From assembly GCA_036365145.1 (NCBI GenBank), contig JAEOAD010000024.1, positions 16,010,501 to 16,074,500 of the forward strand: DNA of 64,000 nt, read 5' to 3'. Source of the stretch: Orientallactaga sibirica. Lineage: Eukaryota > Chordata > Mammalia > Rodentia > Dipodidae. The translations under genes and the position numbers were made by a program. Below, piece by piece: positions 54,681-64,000 of the stretch (position 1 is the stretch's first letter; the number at the start of each line of letters is the position of its first letter). The notes beneath the pieces were generated by a model. It ran no database searches. It was given only the letters and a program-made list of their open reading frames with translations, and was not told where the DNA came from.

Positions 54681-55500
54681 TTATCTCTTGGTTATTAATT
54701 TTCTCTACCCTGTGGAAAATTCTGAATGATAGTATCACCATAGTTACACTAATCAATGTGCTTTCTCATACACATCCAAAATCATCTTGTTTATTGGTAA
54801 ATTATTGTGTGATGATAAATCCTTTCCAGTCTCACACCTACAGGACATGCATTGATGCTCTTTTTCTTTATTATTTTATGAGATTTGGGGTCAGTCACTT
54901 ACTGATTGTCACATCTGATGTCTTTATCAACTGAAATTTTATTCTCCTTCATAAAGAAGTTTCCCTTTCATTGCCTAAAACATGTCTTTATTTTTAAATG
55001 TATATTATCAGGAAATAAGTACAAAAACCTCTCCACATATTACCTAGAGATCATTTTACCCACAACTCAATTATGCCAGCAGTCTCTTGTCTCCTCAGCA
55101 ATGACAAGATGGATTCTATTTTCTCAGGGAAGAGCAAACTATGGTTTGTTATCTTTTGGATAATAAAACTGTTGGAGAGCCAGGTAACAGAGTGGCACCT
55201 ATTATATCATCATACAAATCACGTAAAAAAAGAACATCTCTGGTTGAACTTAGCACCTCTGATCATATTACACAGGTTATCAATGTCAAACTCAATGAAA
55301 TAAATAATATTCACAGTCTCTAAATCAAACTGAAGGGTATCGTTCCTGGCTGAGGGGTCTGAATGATGGCATTCCTCTTTGTAAGGGTGTTAATGTAACA
55401 AATGGTGTGACATCAGAAGCTACCAAGTTGAGGTTTCCTTTTTGACCCACAAAACCTTTCTTGTTTCATTTTTTATTTTGCATGTGTATGTGTACATGGT
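54681..55500. other. unique DNA
   Basis: About 820 bases, AT-rich, no recognised repeat. Short frames 54906-55323 carry nothing recognisable. Confidence 0.5.
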
Positions 55501-55507
55501 ATGCATG

Positions 55508-55542
<35 letters not shown>

Positions 55543-55860
55543 CGTGTTTGGGGTTGCACATTTGTGTGTGTGCATGTGGAGGCTAAAGGTTGATGTCAAG
55601 TATCTTCCTCAGTCACTTTCCACTTAATATTTGTGGCAGGATCTCACTTTATCCCAGAGACTACCAGTTAAGCTAGTATACCAAGTCAGCTTACCCCAAG
55701 GATCCCCAGACTCTGCTACCCAATCACTGGGATTACAAGCGAGCCACCAAACTCACTTGACATTGACGTGGGAGCTGGAAACCAGAACTCTGCTCCTCAC
55801 ACTTGTACGACAAGCTCTTGTCCACTGAGCCATCTCACCAACATCGACAAAATTCTCACT
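55501..55860 (-). repeat. B4-type SINE, reverse, nearly complete
   Basis: TG-rich end with (GT)n at 55514-55541, gtggaggctaaaggttgatg, aagtatcttcctcagtcact, aggatctcactttatcccag, cactgggattacaagcgagc, then ctgctcctcacacttgtacg and cactgagccatctcaccaac at the ID-like head. Full order of a B4 read backwards. Confidence 0.85.
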
Positions 55861-56381
55861 TTGCACAATTTATACTTAACCTCTTCCAATGTGATATGCT
55901 CAACAACAAACTGCCCCTTTGTTGTCACAGGTAAGTTGGATATTTTCTTTGATCCTATCAATACTGACATCCAATAAGAACAGCAGGAAAGGTTATATCA
56001 TTGCAAAGCTTGCCATCAACCCAATGAACCACTGCACACAGATCTGTACTTCATTGCCAATCAGGGCATTTATTTGTAAGTCTGTTCCTCAGAAAAATCG
56101 TGAAAGGAAGACGTTCTATTAGGTTGTGGGGACCACTTAATGGACATACAGCACACCAGTCAGTTTATCCAGCACCCAATGCTTTAGAGCACTACCTATC
56201 TGAGATGTTCTTGGGGATTTAGTTGACGGTGCTGGGACTGGAAGAAGGCTGAAGAGTAGCTTAAATGACAATAACTCTGGGGGACTCTTTCCACTCGAGG
56301 ACCACTCCAATAGTTACTTGTTTGCTTGGTTTGTTGGTGAGTGGGTAGGTGGGTTGTTTGGTTGATTTGGATTGGTTTGGG
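55861..56381. other. unique DNA
   Basis: About 520 bases without a recognised repeat. A perfect donor-like CAGGTAAGT lies at 55928-55936 with no matching exon evidence. Confidence 0.5.
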
Positions 56382-56490
56382 TTTTCAAGACAAGGTCTTA
56401 TGTAGTCCAGGCTGGCCTCAAACTTGTGATCCACTTGCCTTATCCTCCTGAGTGCCCAGATTATAGGTGTGCGCCACCATGTCCAACTCT
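56382..56490 (-). repeat. old B1/proto-B1-like SINE
   Basis: ttttcaagacaaggtcttat, tccaggctggcctcaaactt, cagattataggtgtgcgcca. Shorter and more diverged than the other B1 copies. Confidence 0.8.
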
Positions 56491-56767
56491 GATAGTTGCT
56501 GCAATTTGCACACTTAAAAGTATTATTCATTATGTAAACTAGACCCTTTAGAAAAATAATGCTTCATTAAGGAATAGATGCTGACCAACCTCTCTAGCTA
56601 GATTTTTTTTCCCAGTATTTGTTTTCAATGAACTGAAAAGCCACAAAAGTGTGGAAAATAGTTACTGTCATATATTTAGATATAATATAAAATATTTAAA
56701 TGTTTGGCGACTTTTTGATAATAAATATGAAAATTTATTCCCATTTTCTTATGTTAATTTTTAATCT

Positions 56768-56980
56768 TTTAAAAATATTTTATGGATTTGCAAGGAGAAA
56801 AAGACAGAGAGAGAATGGGCATGCCAGAGCCTTTTGCCACTGCAAATGAACTCCGATACATCCGCCTCATTGTGAATCTACCTTTACATGGGTACTGGAA
56901 AACTGAACCAGGTCGTCAGGTTTTACAAACAAAAAGAAAAAGGAAAGAGTGCCTTTCACACTGAGCAATCTCTCCAGCTC
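56768..56980 (-). repeat. B2-like SINE, diverged
   Basis: Reverse B2: aaaaagacagagagagaatg, gcatgccagagccttttgcc, gagcaatctctccagctcc. Internal text near 56915-56945 is A-rich and rearranged. Confidence 0.9.
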
Positions 56981-58446
56981 CTGTAGTTTTGCCTTTTGAT
57001 GCACAGTAGTGCAGGGGAATGCATTGTTTACTTTCTTTGATGAGAGAGCTGCAAAAACTTTAATTGTATTCTTTTTGTTACATTGCTAAAGAGTGGCACT
57101 TTATTTTTATTAATGGAAATCAACTTGAAATAGAATTTTCAGCAAAAGATTGCAAGTCGACACATCATAGCTATCGATACCATCTGAGAATGATAAAACT
57201 GTGAATTTTAAATCAGTAGATGTCAAGATAGTCACAATAGCTTAGGTCTAACGTGATTCCAAATAAGAAGTGGTCATTTCCCTTCAGCCAGTCACCTACC
57301 TTGGTAGGGTACTGTATGGGCAAAGCATCATGGTTTGTAAAGTAATCGACAGTACAGCATCACATATGAAATAAAAGTTGCGAGGTACTATATGATAATA
57401 ACTAAAGCTGAAGGGCACATTCAGTCAGTAATTTTAATTAGTGTCCTCTAATGATGAATACACTTGCTCTCACCCCATAAAACATTTGGCTACCAACCGA
57501 TGTGACTTCAGGGTAAGTTGGACGTTCACTTTACTGCCACATGGATTTTATTAAGACCCATTAAGGTGTCCTGTTAACTATTCCTTCTCATTTGTTGTGA
57601 GGATTTTTTTTATTTTTATTTTTTTTTTTAGTAAATCCTAGGTGAATTCAAATGAATAAAATAATGTAAATTAAAGAGCTTAGATGTTGAGTAAACCCTA
57701 GGGGAGATTACGTTCACTGTATTATAACAACAAATATAATGAAGACAAGGCTTTCTCCCTGGTGCTCATTTTGTGTGTTAAATGTTTTAATCATCTTCAG
57801 CATAAGGGCCTTCCTGCATTACTACAGCATTGCTAGGAAGGTCTGAGGTGTGTTTTGTGTACAATCAATGAGAAGAGCAGCGTACATTTAGAAAGCGATT
57901 TGTATTCAGATGTTTGCAATGCTCTTTTCATGCATGCAGCTTTCTGTTGTTCTGCCTATTTGTTCATTATAAGCTTCTTCTACCTGATCATTTAAATGAG
58001 GTCAAAAGTTTTTGAACTGTATTGCTTTTCTGTATTAGATTTTAAAATGTGGAGTTGATGCTGGGGATTGAGTAAGCTGCAGTTGAATATTATATTTTTG
58101 GTTTCTTTGTTTTTGTTTTTGCTCATCTATTTCCTAGATTATCTATTTCCCTTCAGTAGAGATTATTGTTAGAATATTTTCAGTTCTTTACACTCTGAGC
58201 ACACTCAACCACTCTGAGTTCAGTGTGAATCCTTGGGAAAAATTATTTAATCTGGGGCTACTTTTCTCAAGGCTGAGAGGAAACTAAAACCTACTTCATT
58301 CACAGTTATGATTTAGGATAAATGAAATGATACATGGGAACTGCTGATGCTTAATGGGTGGTAGCTGTTGCTAGCATCACTCATCCTAGAATGAATAAAG
58401 ATAACAGCAGAGCATATAGATCCATTCTCAAGCACGACATTATTTT

Positions 58447-58448
<2 letters not shown>
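56981..58448. other. long repeat-free block, candidate conserved region
   Basis: About 1.5 kb with no SINE, LTR, L1 or microsatellite apart from a T-rich patch near 57605-57630. It contains homeodomain-type words (taattttaattag near 57431, cattaagg near 57561), scattered CpGs and even composition. Repeat exclusion suggests possible constraint. Conservation cannot be seen from here. Confidence 0.4.
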
Positions 58449-58483
<35 letters not shown>

Positions 58484-58725
58484 GTCATCCTTGGGATTGA
58501 AGTCAGAGCCTTGGGGATATTAGTAAGCATTCTACCACTGGGACTCAGGAAGACCTCCGGACATCTTTTCACATTTTATTTTGAGGCAGGTTCTCACTAA
58601 TTTGCCCAAACTTGTCTGGAACTCATTCTGTATTCTAGCAAGCCTTGAATTTGTAAACCTCCTGCTTCAGCTTCTGGAGTAGCTGGGATTACAAGCCTGT
58701 ACCACTAGACCTGGCTAGAATTACA
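58449..58725 (-). repeat. ID+B1 dimer (B4-type) SINE, reverse, with poly-T
   Basis: T28 (58450-58477), then an ID-like half in reverse (gggattgaagtcagagcctt, aagcattctaccactgggac), a T-rich link, and a B1-like half (gaggcaggttctcactaatt, agctgggattacaagcctgt). The order of the halves differs from the TG-tailed B4 copies, so this may be a separate dimer family. Confidence 0.72.
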
Positions 58726-58886
58726 TTTTTGTCTATTTGAACCTGACTTTTGCCTTAAAATTAAAAGTAAATTATAGTCTCAAGGCAAAAAAAAAAACCA
58801 ACATCAGAGATGATCAATAATATAGTAATATGATTCCTTGTGACATCCCTTATAAGACTGAATGTCATTTAATTAATAACTACTGG

Positions 58887-59130
58887 GGCTGGAGAGATGG
58901 CTTAGCAGTTAAGGATCCTGCCTGCAAAGCCAAAGGACCCAGGTTTGACTCCACAGGACTCAAAAAAGCCAGATGAACAAGGGGGCACACACATCTGGAA
59001 TTTGTATGCAGTGGCTGGAGGCCCTGGCATGGCCATATTCTCTCGCTGTCTCTCTTTCTCCTTGTCTATTTCTGTATCTCTCTCTAATAAATAAATAAAA
59101 ATTAAATAAAATATTTAATAAATAAATAAA
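58887..59130 (+). repeat. B2-like SINE
   Basis: ggctggagagatggcttagc head through tctggaatttgtatgcagtg, CT-rich block and long AAAT/TAAAT tail. Confidence 0.95.
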
Positions 59131-59520
59131 TGCTTGTTGTGATAACTTTCCATCACTCTGACAAGATTGTTAAGGAAATCAACTTAAAAGAAGAAAAACT
59201 TGTATCGACACATGGTTTCAGAGGGTTTGGGCTGAGGTCGGATGTATCCTTTGCTTTGGGTCTTAGGTGAGGAAGAATGTGTTAATGTGAACCTGAGGCA
59301 CAGCCCTGCTGACTCATGATGACTGAGATTCAGGGAAAGAGAAAGAAGTGACAAGGCACAAAATATACCATTCAAAGCACACTCTCTCATGACCTATTTC
59401 CTTCTGCCAGGCCCTAGATCCCAAAGCAAACCACCTCCTCATAGTGTACAGGCTCCAATATGTCTTTAACACATGATCTTGGGACCATTCAAGATTAAGT
59501 CATAATGCTAGATAAATGGG
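59131..59520 (-). mobile_element. MaLR-type LTR, reverse
   Basis: ccatcactctgacaagattg, acacatggtttcagagggtt, gacaaggcacaaaatatacc, tcatgacctatttccttctg, ccaggccctagatcccaaag, ttgggaccattcaagattaa. Reverse MaLR order, diverged. Confidence 0.75.
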
Positions 59521-60130
59521 GTACGGAAGCCACACACACACTGTGACTCCCCGTAGGCCCAGAGATGGATTATAAACAAAAGCATTTTTTTTGTGGATTT
59601 CTGCCCATGAACATGGATTTTGATTTCAAAAAGAAAAAGAAAATATAGTATTGTAAAGTAAAGCAAATTATCTTCAGAATAAAAAATAGAAGCAGAATGG
59701 AGAGAGGTGCTGAGCTCTTGCTATATGAATTCTTTTCAAGCACAGACTTAATCAGAAACAATAGCAAGAAGACAGGAGCTTCCAGCTTAGCAGAACATTA
59801 ACATCAGGTTGGCCGTGTTTATTGCATTCAATTATTTACCTGGATCATCATAACCGACCTTTCCCATAAACATGTCAGGGACTATTTTTATACCCATGTT
59901 ACAGGTGGGAAAACACATTGCATGTGTTGAGATTTGAAACTAGGCAATCTTATTCCAGAGCTTCTGACTTTTTCATGGGATTCCCTCAGCTGTCTGAACT
60001 GAGATAACATGTTTAGAAAGAAGGATTATACCTGAGAAATTCCCCAGACACCAGAGCAAAAGCAGCTCAGCAAACCCCATACTCTTACTATTCAATCCAA
60101 ATGATGAGGATCCTAATGTAAATTTGGGTC
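59521..60130. other. unique DNA with one MIR-like core
   Basis: About 600 bases. Only the MIR-like segment at 59830-59975 can be suggested. Confidence 0.5.
59830..59975 (+). repeat. MIR fragment
   Basis: actatttttatacccatgtt, acaggtgggaaaacacattg and tgagatttgaaactaggcaa follow MIR order ('tattatccccattttacaga tgagg...gatttgaaccc'). Confidence 0.6.
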
Positions 60131-60157
60131 AAAAAAAAAAAAAAAAAAAAAAAAAAC
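60131..60157. repeat. (A)27 homopolymer
   Basis: Twenty-seven A residues just before a B4, probably the tail of something no longer recognisable. Confidence 0.9.
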
Positions 60158-60164
60158 ACTTTAG

Positions 60165-60558
60165 TGGGATGGGGAGATGGCTCAGTAGATAAAATAACTT
60201 ACAACACAAACCTGACCACCTGAGTTTGGATGCCCAGAGCATATGTAAAGCCAGATGAAGTAGTGAACATCTGTAACCCCATCCCTCCTAGAGTGAAATG
60301 GGAAGAGGATATAGGAGAATCTTGGAAGCCTATGGGCCAGGTAGCATGGCGTACTGAGCAATGAAAAAGTGATCCAGCCTCAAACAAGGCAGAAGGCAAA
60401 GGCTGACATTAGAAGTTGTCCTGTGACTTCCACAGCGTGCCCTGGTACACAAAGCCCCACCCCCTCACACAGGATTTGAAAAGAAGAAGAAGAAGGAGGA
60501 GGAGGAGAAGGGCAACAACAACAACAACAAGGAGGAGGAGAAGAAGAAGAAGAAGAAA
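60165..60558 (+). repeat. B4-type SINE with (GAA)/(GGA)/(CAA)n tail
   Basis: ID-like head ggggagatggctcagtagat, cacctgagtttggatgccca, B1-like agtagtgaacatctgtaacc, gatccagcctcaaacaaggc, gttgtcctgtgacttccaca. It ends in 75 bases of GAA, GGA and CAA trinucleotides (60481-60557). Confidence 0.85.
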
Positions 60559-60649
60559 CACCTTAGCAGCTCACCATCAGTAACACCTACAGGCAAAGTC
60601 GCTAAGACATGTACTTATCTAGTATGCCATGTAGCAATTCACTTGCTTA

Positions 60650-60810
60650 TGCCTTTTACTTCTCACAATAACTTATAATTTCATCATGATCCTCATTGAA
60701 GGACACTAATATTTACAGTAAGTAACTTCCCCAGAGACATACCATTAATGAGTGATAGGATAGAAGTGGCTCTCAAATCCAGGCACCTAATCCACAGTTC
60801 ATGTTTCAGA
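60650..60810 (+). repeat. MIR fragment
   Basis: tcatgatcctcattgaagga, aagtaacttccccagagaca, taccattaatgagtgatagg, ctcaaatccaggcacc follow the MIR core and 3' part. Confidence 0.6.
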
Positions 60811-60944
60811 AAGAACATTGTATTCTACAAGTAACTGAATAGTAGAGATATTTTAAGAGCCAGACTTTTCACATTTGTATCCCTCCCTCCTAGAAAAGGG
60901 CATTACATAGAATTTGAGACAACAATACTTGTAGACTCTTGAAT

Positions 60945-61045
60945 AAATTCCTTGGAACTTGAGATATACATCACCTCATTTAATCCTTGAAACAGTTTGG
61001 TAAGGAGATAGTGTTATCTCCATTTTCAGATGAGAAGATCAATAA
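60945..61045 (+). repeat. MIR fragment
   Basis: atcacctcatttaatccttg, aaacagtttggtaaggagat, tatctccattttcagatgag is classic MIR 5'/core order. Confidence 0.68.
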
Positions 61046-61707
61046 ATAAGTAAGAAATGAAAAGGGGGAATAAAGGGAAGGAATGAGAGGAAAAGAAAGA
61101 CTATTTCACAATATGCAAGTTAGTTTCTCTGATAATATTCTTTCCATGACCCAGCTCATCTATAAACCCAAACATGTACCTTACAAAATAGATCCCACTA
61201 CTGCAGTGTTCCCTGGCACATGGACAATTAATGATTTTGAATGATTCACAGTTTACATCCTGTATGCATCATTAGTCACTGTCTCAATTTAAAATGTCAC
61301 CAAAATGCAATGACTTCTCTGGGCACATTGGCACAGCTGTTACTAGGGCTGTTAAGGTTGTTTATATGTCATATGAAATAATCAGTCTGTAGGTAAAGTT
61401 GCAACAGACCGAACTGAATCTCATCTCTAAAAATGACTAACGTTGGCAGCTATGGTAAGGTAACACTAAAAAACATCATTCTAGAAACAGGCAAAAAAGT
61501 ATCAGAAGCAAATGAGCAGGGACAACCAGGGACAGTACAGGCTCACATTGCTTCATCCAAACTCTTGGGATGTTGCTGGAATTCAGAATTTTTCCAACTT
61601 AAAGAAGATAATATACTCTCTCCCACAGTAAAATTTAAGGTAGCACTCATTAGCCTAACACTTTAACAAATCTTCAGTAAAAAGAAGGGATGAAGCTAGA
61701 GGTTTGA

Positions 61708-61797
61708 CACATTTGGGAGATAGAGGCAGAAGGAGCAGGAGTTCAAGGTCAGCTTGGGCAACGAGTGAGCCTGTCTCAAATAAATCAAAAAGAAACA
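61708..61797 (+). repeat. old B1-like SINE, 5'-truncated
   Basis: atttgggagatagaggcaga, aggagttcaaggtcagcttg, agcctgtctcaaataaatca. Diverged 7SL-type 3' half. Confidence 0.7.
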
Positions 61798-61854
61798 GGG
61801 AGTGAATAGATGTAGTATTTTGAATATATGCCCCCCATAGACTCAGGTGCTCTT

Positions 61855-62065
61855 TTTGTTGTTGTTGTTTTGTTTTTTTTTGTTGTTGTTGTTTTTGTTT
61901 ATTTGTGTTTTGTTTTTGTTTTTCAAGGTAGGGTCTTACTCTGTAGTCCAGGCTGACCTGGAATTCACCTATGTAGTCTCAGGGTGGCCTCGAACTCACA
62001 GTGATACTCCTACCTCTGCCTCCTGAGTGTGGGATTAGGATTAAAGGTGTGCGCCAACACACTCG

Positions 62066-62068
<3 letters not shown>
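61855..62068 (-). repeat. B1-like SINE with (GTT)n/T-rich tail, inside the LTR
   Basis: Reverse B1: gtttttcaaggtagggtctt, tgacctggaattcacctatg, aggattaaaggtgtgcgcca, preceded by (GTT)n and T-rich text (61855-61922). Confidence 0.94.
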
Positions 62069-62107
<39 letters not shown>

Positions 62108-62245
62108 AGTTACTTTATTTATCGACAACTTCCTTAATTTCAGACAATATCCCATGGAACTTCCCTTCCTTCACCCCACTTTCCCCTTTGAAACTCGACT
62201 CTCCATCATACTATACTTTCAGGGGTCATTTCTATAGTTCTTTTT
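62069..62245 (-). repeat. short L1 3' end with long A tail, reverse
   Basis: T36 (about 62069-62104), then actagttactttatttatcg, caatatcccatggaacttcc and ccactttcccctttgaaact. This parallels the terminal part of the reverse L1 at 28235-28330 (tttactagttatgctcataa ...). A very short 5'-truncated L1. Another T18 run follows at 62241. Confidence 0.65.
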
Positions 62246-62640
62246 TTTTTTTTTTTTTTCTTAATTAAAACTTACAATTGGATTTCCAGGCACCTAGCTG
62301 GAAGAGGTGTCACTGGGGGAAGATTCTGGAGTTCAGCCTTAAGGTATGTTTGGGGGCAGATCTGAATTCCAGGAAAAAGATATACAGAGTAGTCTGCACT
62401 TTGCCTGGTGTCTCTGCTGCTTTCTGCCAATTCCCCACTGTTTGTTGCCCATTTGTTCTTGTTGTTTTTGGTGTTTGTTTGCTTCAGTTTCTCTCTGTTC
62501 TTAGATTTGTGGAGACCAGCTTCTTCCACCATTTATGGAACATCTCCTGGATCTGTAAGCTTGAAGTAAATACCTTCCTTCACTAAACTGTGCCTGGTTT
62601 GGTTGTTCATCCCAGCAACGTGAAGCCGACTACAGTAGAC

Positions 62641-63161
62641 TACGCAGTACTATGCATCATTATTTTCTGACAAATAAGTTATTTATAAAATAAGCTTCTG
62701 TTTTTTTTTTTTTTTTCAGAATTTGTGATTTTATAATTGCAGACACGTGACTATGGGCACAAAGAACATTGGCTATAATGGGCATCTTTCTGAAACAGTT
62801 AAAAAAAATTATATGAGGGAGAAAAAGGCAACACTAAAAGAGAATGGGCCAAATATTATGTAGGTCTTATGCAAGTAATGACACTCACTGAGAGATCATA
62901 AAGGCAACTGCCACTTCATGTCCAAAAGACAGCTTTTCAACTCTTCCACCTCCTTTGGTTTTCACATTCTTTCTGCCGCTATCTTCTGCAATGTTTCTTG
63001 AACATTGGGGGATGTGACAGAGATGTCTCATTTAGTGTCAAACACTCAGCTGTCACTTCCTTTCCGCATTCTGATAAGTTTTGAGTCTCCCCAGTAGTTA
63101 CTGCCACTGGCGTGATGGAGAAGGGCAAAACAAAAGCAAACAAACAAAAAAGACATTAAAA
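62641..63161. other. unique DNA
   Basis: About 520 bases with a T-run at 62701-62716. No recognised repeat. Confidence 0.5.
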
Positions 63162-63171
63162 CAGAGGAAGA

Positions 63172-63392
63172 GGGCTGGAAAGATGGCTTAGCAGTTAAAG
63201 CACATGCCTGTGAAGCCTAAGGACCCCTGTTCAATTCTCCAGGTCCTACATAAGCCAGATGCACAAGGGGGCACATGTTTCTGGAGTTCGTTTGCAGTGG
63301 CTAGAGGCCCTGATGCACCTATTCTCACTCTCCCTCTCTCTCTTTCCCTCTCTCTCTCAAATAAATAAATAAAAATAGAAATCTTAAAAAAG
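63172..63392 (+). repeat. B2-like SINE with target duplication
   Basis: Full B2. cagaggaaga lies at 63162-63171 and again at 63393-63402. Confidence 0.95.
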
Positions 63393-63402
63393 CAGAGGAA
63401 GA

Positions 63403-63700
63403 ACTAGTTGGGAAGAAGGGAATCAGTGGGAGGGAGATAAGGTAAGGATAACTAAAGATGGTAATGGGAGGGGATTATGCATGTATGAGAACTGCCAAGA
63501 AAAATGTTTTGTGCCTTGTGCAATAGTGGTACACAGGCTATGGAAGTAATCAATTTACCTCTGATTGGACATGAGACCCTCTCAGTGGGAGCGAATTCAT
63601 ACTAGGTACTGAGAACCAAGTCTGAATTGTATGGCTTAGAAAGTCATAGAGCCTAAAGGGAAGCTCCCATTGTTATTTGGCTAAAAGCAGAGAGTATACT
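63403..63700. other. unique DNA
   Basis: About 300 bases, nothing recognised. Confidence 0.5.
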
Positions 63701-63860
63701 TGCCAGGCATGGTGGTGCACACCTTTAATCCCAGAACTTAATTACAGCAGAGCTAGGAGGATTGCTGTGAGTTAGAGGCAATCCTGAGACTACTGAGTGA
63801 ATTCTAGGTCAGCCAAGACTAGAGCAAGACCCTACCTCATCCCCCCCACCAACAAAAAAG
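63701..63860 (+). repeat. B1-like SINE
   Basis: gccaggcatggtggtgcaca to gcaagaccctacctcatcc. C-rich and A-rich tail, with an unusual ttacagca insertion in the core. Confidence 0.93.
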
Positions 63861-63953
63861 AGGATATGCCCATCAAAAAGTTTTCTAAATATCTATGCTT
63901 ATCTCCTCTGTCCCATACCATTCTCACTCTTGGTTAAAGAATCTGCTTTTGGG

Positions 63954-64000
63954 CTGGAGGCATGGCTTAGCTGTTAAGCTGTTTGCCTGCAAAGCCAAAG
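63954..64000 (+). repeat. B2-like SINE, cut by the window edge
   Basis: gggctggaggcatggcttag through gcctgcaaagccaaag. The rest lies beyond base 64000. Confidence 0.9.

Larger units (their letters stand above)
60559..61707. other. unique DNA with MIR cores
   Basis: About 1.1 kb. Two MIR-like pieces are recorded separately. The 77-codon frame at 61433-61666 is unrecognised. Confidence 0.5.
61811..62640 (+). mobile_element. MaLR-type LTR split by a B1 and an L1 end
   Basis: Left 40 bases: tgtagtattttgaatatatg, ccccccatagactcaggtgc. After a roughly 400-base insertion complex the LTR resumes at about 62262: acttacaattggatttccag, gaggtgtcactgggggaaga, tctcctggatctgtaagctt, gttgttcatcccagcaacgt, gaagccgactacagta. 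Same subfamily as 49330-49709. Confidence 0.82.

Noticed and set aside
55928..55936. Perfect donor-like CAGGTAAGT
   Set aside because: A single nine-base match is expected by chance in 64 kb. No acceptor or open exon lies upstream at a sensible distance.

Overview
The window looks like a repeat-rich, non-coding piece of a rodent nuclear genome. I found no protein-coding gene, rRNA gene or functional tRNA gene. Nearly every longer open frame lies inside a retroelement, a simple repeat or AT-rich filler. The organism is inferred from the interspersed repeats. There are many tRNA-derived B2-like SINEs (head ggctggagagatggcttag, CT-rich 3' part, AAATAAATAAA tail), 7SL-derived B1 monomers, B4-type ID+B1 fusions and ERVL-MaLR LTRs. 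B1, B2 and B4 together point to the mouse-related rodents. The B2 body differs from murid B2, so a non-murid myodont is my best guess, probably a dipodoid such as a jerboa. That is recollection of families, not a database match.

Layout. 1-8300: a B1 at the left edge, old L1 ORF2 and 3'UTR relics, a MaLR LTR, then nested and inverted B2 copies around an (AT)n tract. 8300-12440: SINEs, a MaLR LTR split by a B2, and a minus-strand MaLR LTR. 12443-13537: a 1,095-nt tract containing only A and G on the + strand. 13538-21800: largely unique DNA with SINEs, a B2 and a B1 stacked on one target repeat (16288-16697), a 47-bp duplication carrying CACGTG twice, and an inverted LTR pair near 21.3-21.8 kb. 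21800-28230: SINE clusters, an exon-like block at 24785-25004 and unique DNA. 28235-31040: a minus-strand L1 3' end, a repeat-free block, and a Tigger-type DNA transposon fossil. 31200-38400: B2 pairs and several LTRs, including a solo LTR with intact ends inside an older MaLR LTR. 38400-47000: long unique stretches with L2, B4 and MaLR relics. 47000-56500: a B2-B1 chimera flanked by one target duplication, more LTRs, and a 1.3-kb L2 relic split by a B2 and a B4. 56981-58448 is the longest SINE-free quiet region at the right. 58478-64000: B4, MIR, a MaLR LTR split by a B1 and an L1 end, and SINEs running off the edge.

No genes here work together. The organisation is a record of successive insertions: MIR, L2 and Tigger are oldest, then L1M-like and MaLR, then B4 and B1, with B2-like SINEs and one class II-like solo LTR youngest. 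The quiet blocks could be intron or intergenic DNA. I saw no convincing sign of an undescribed biological system. The purine tract, the chimeric SINE and the repeat-free blocks are the items most worth a second look.
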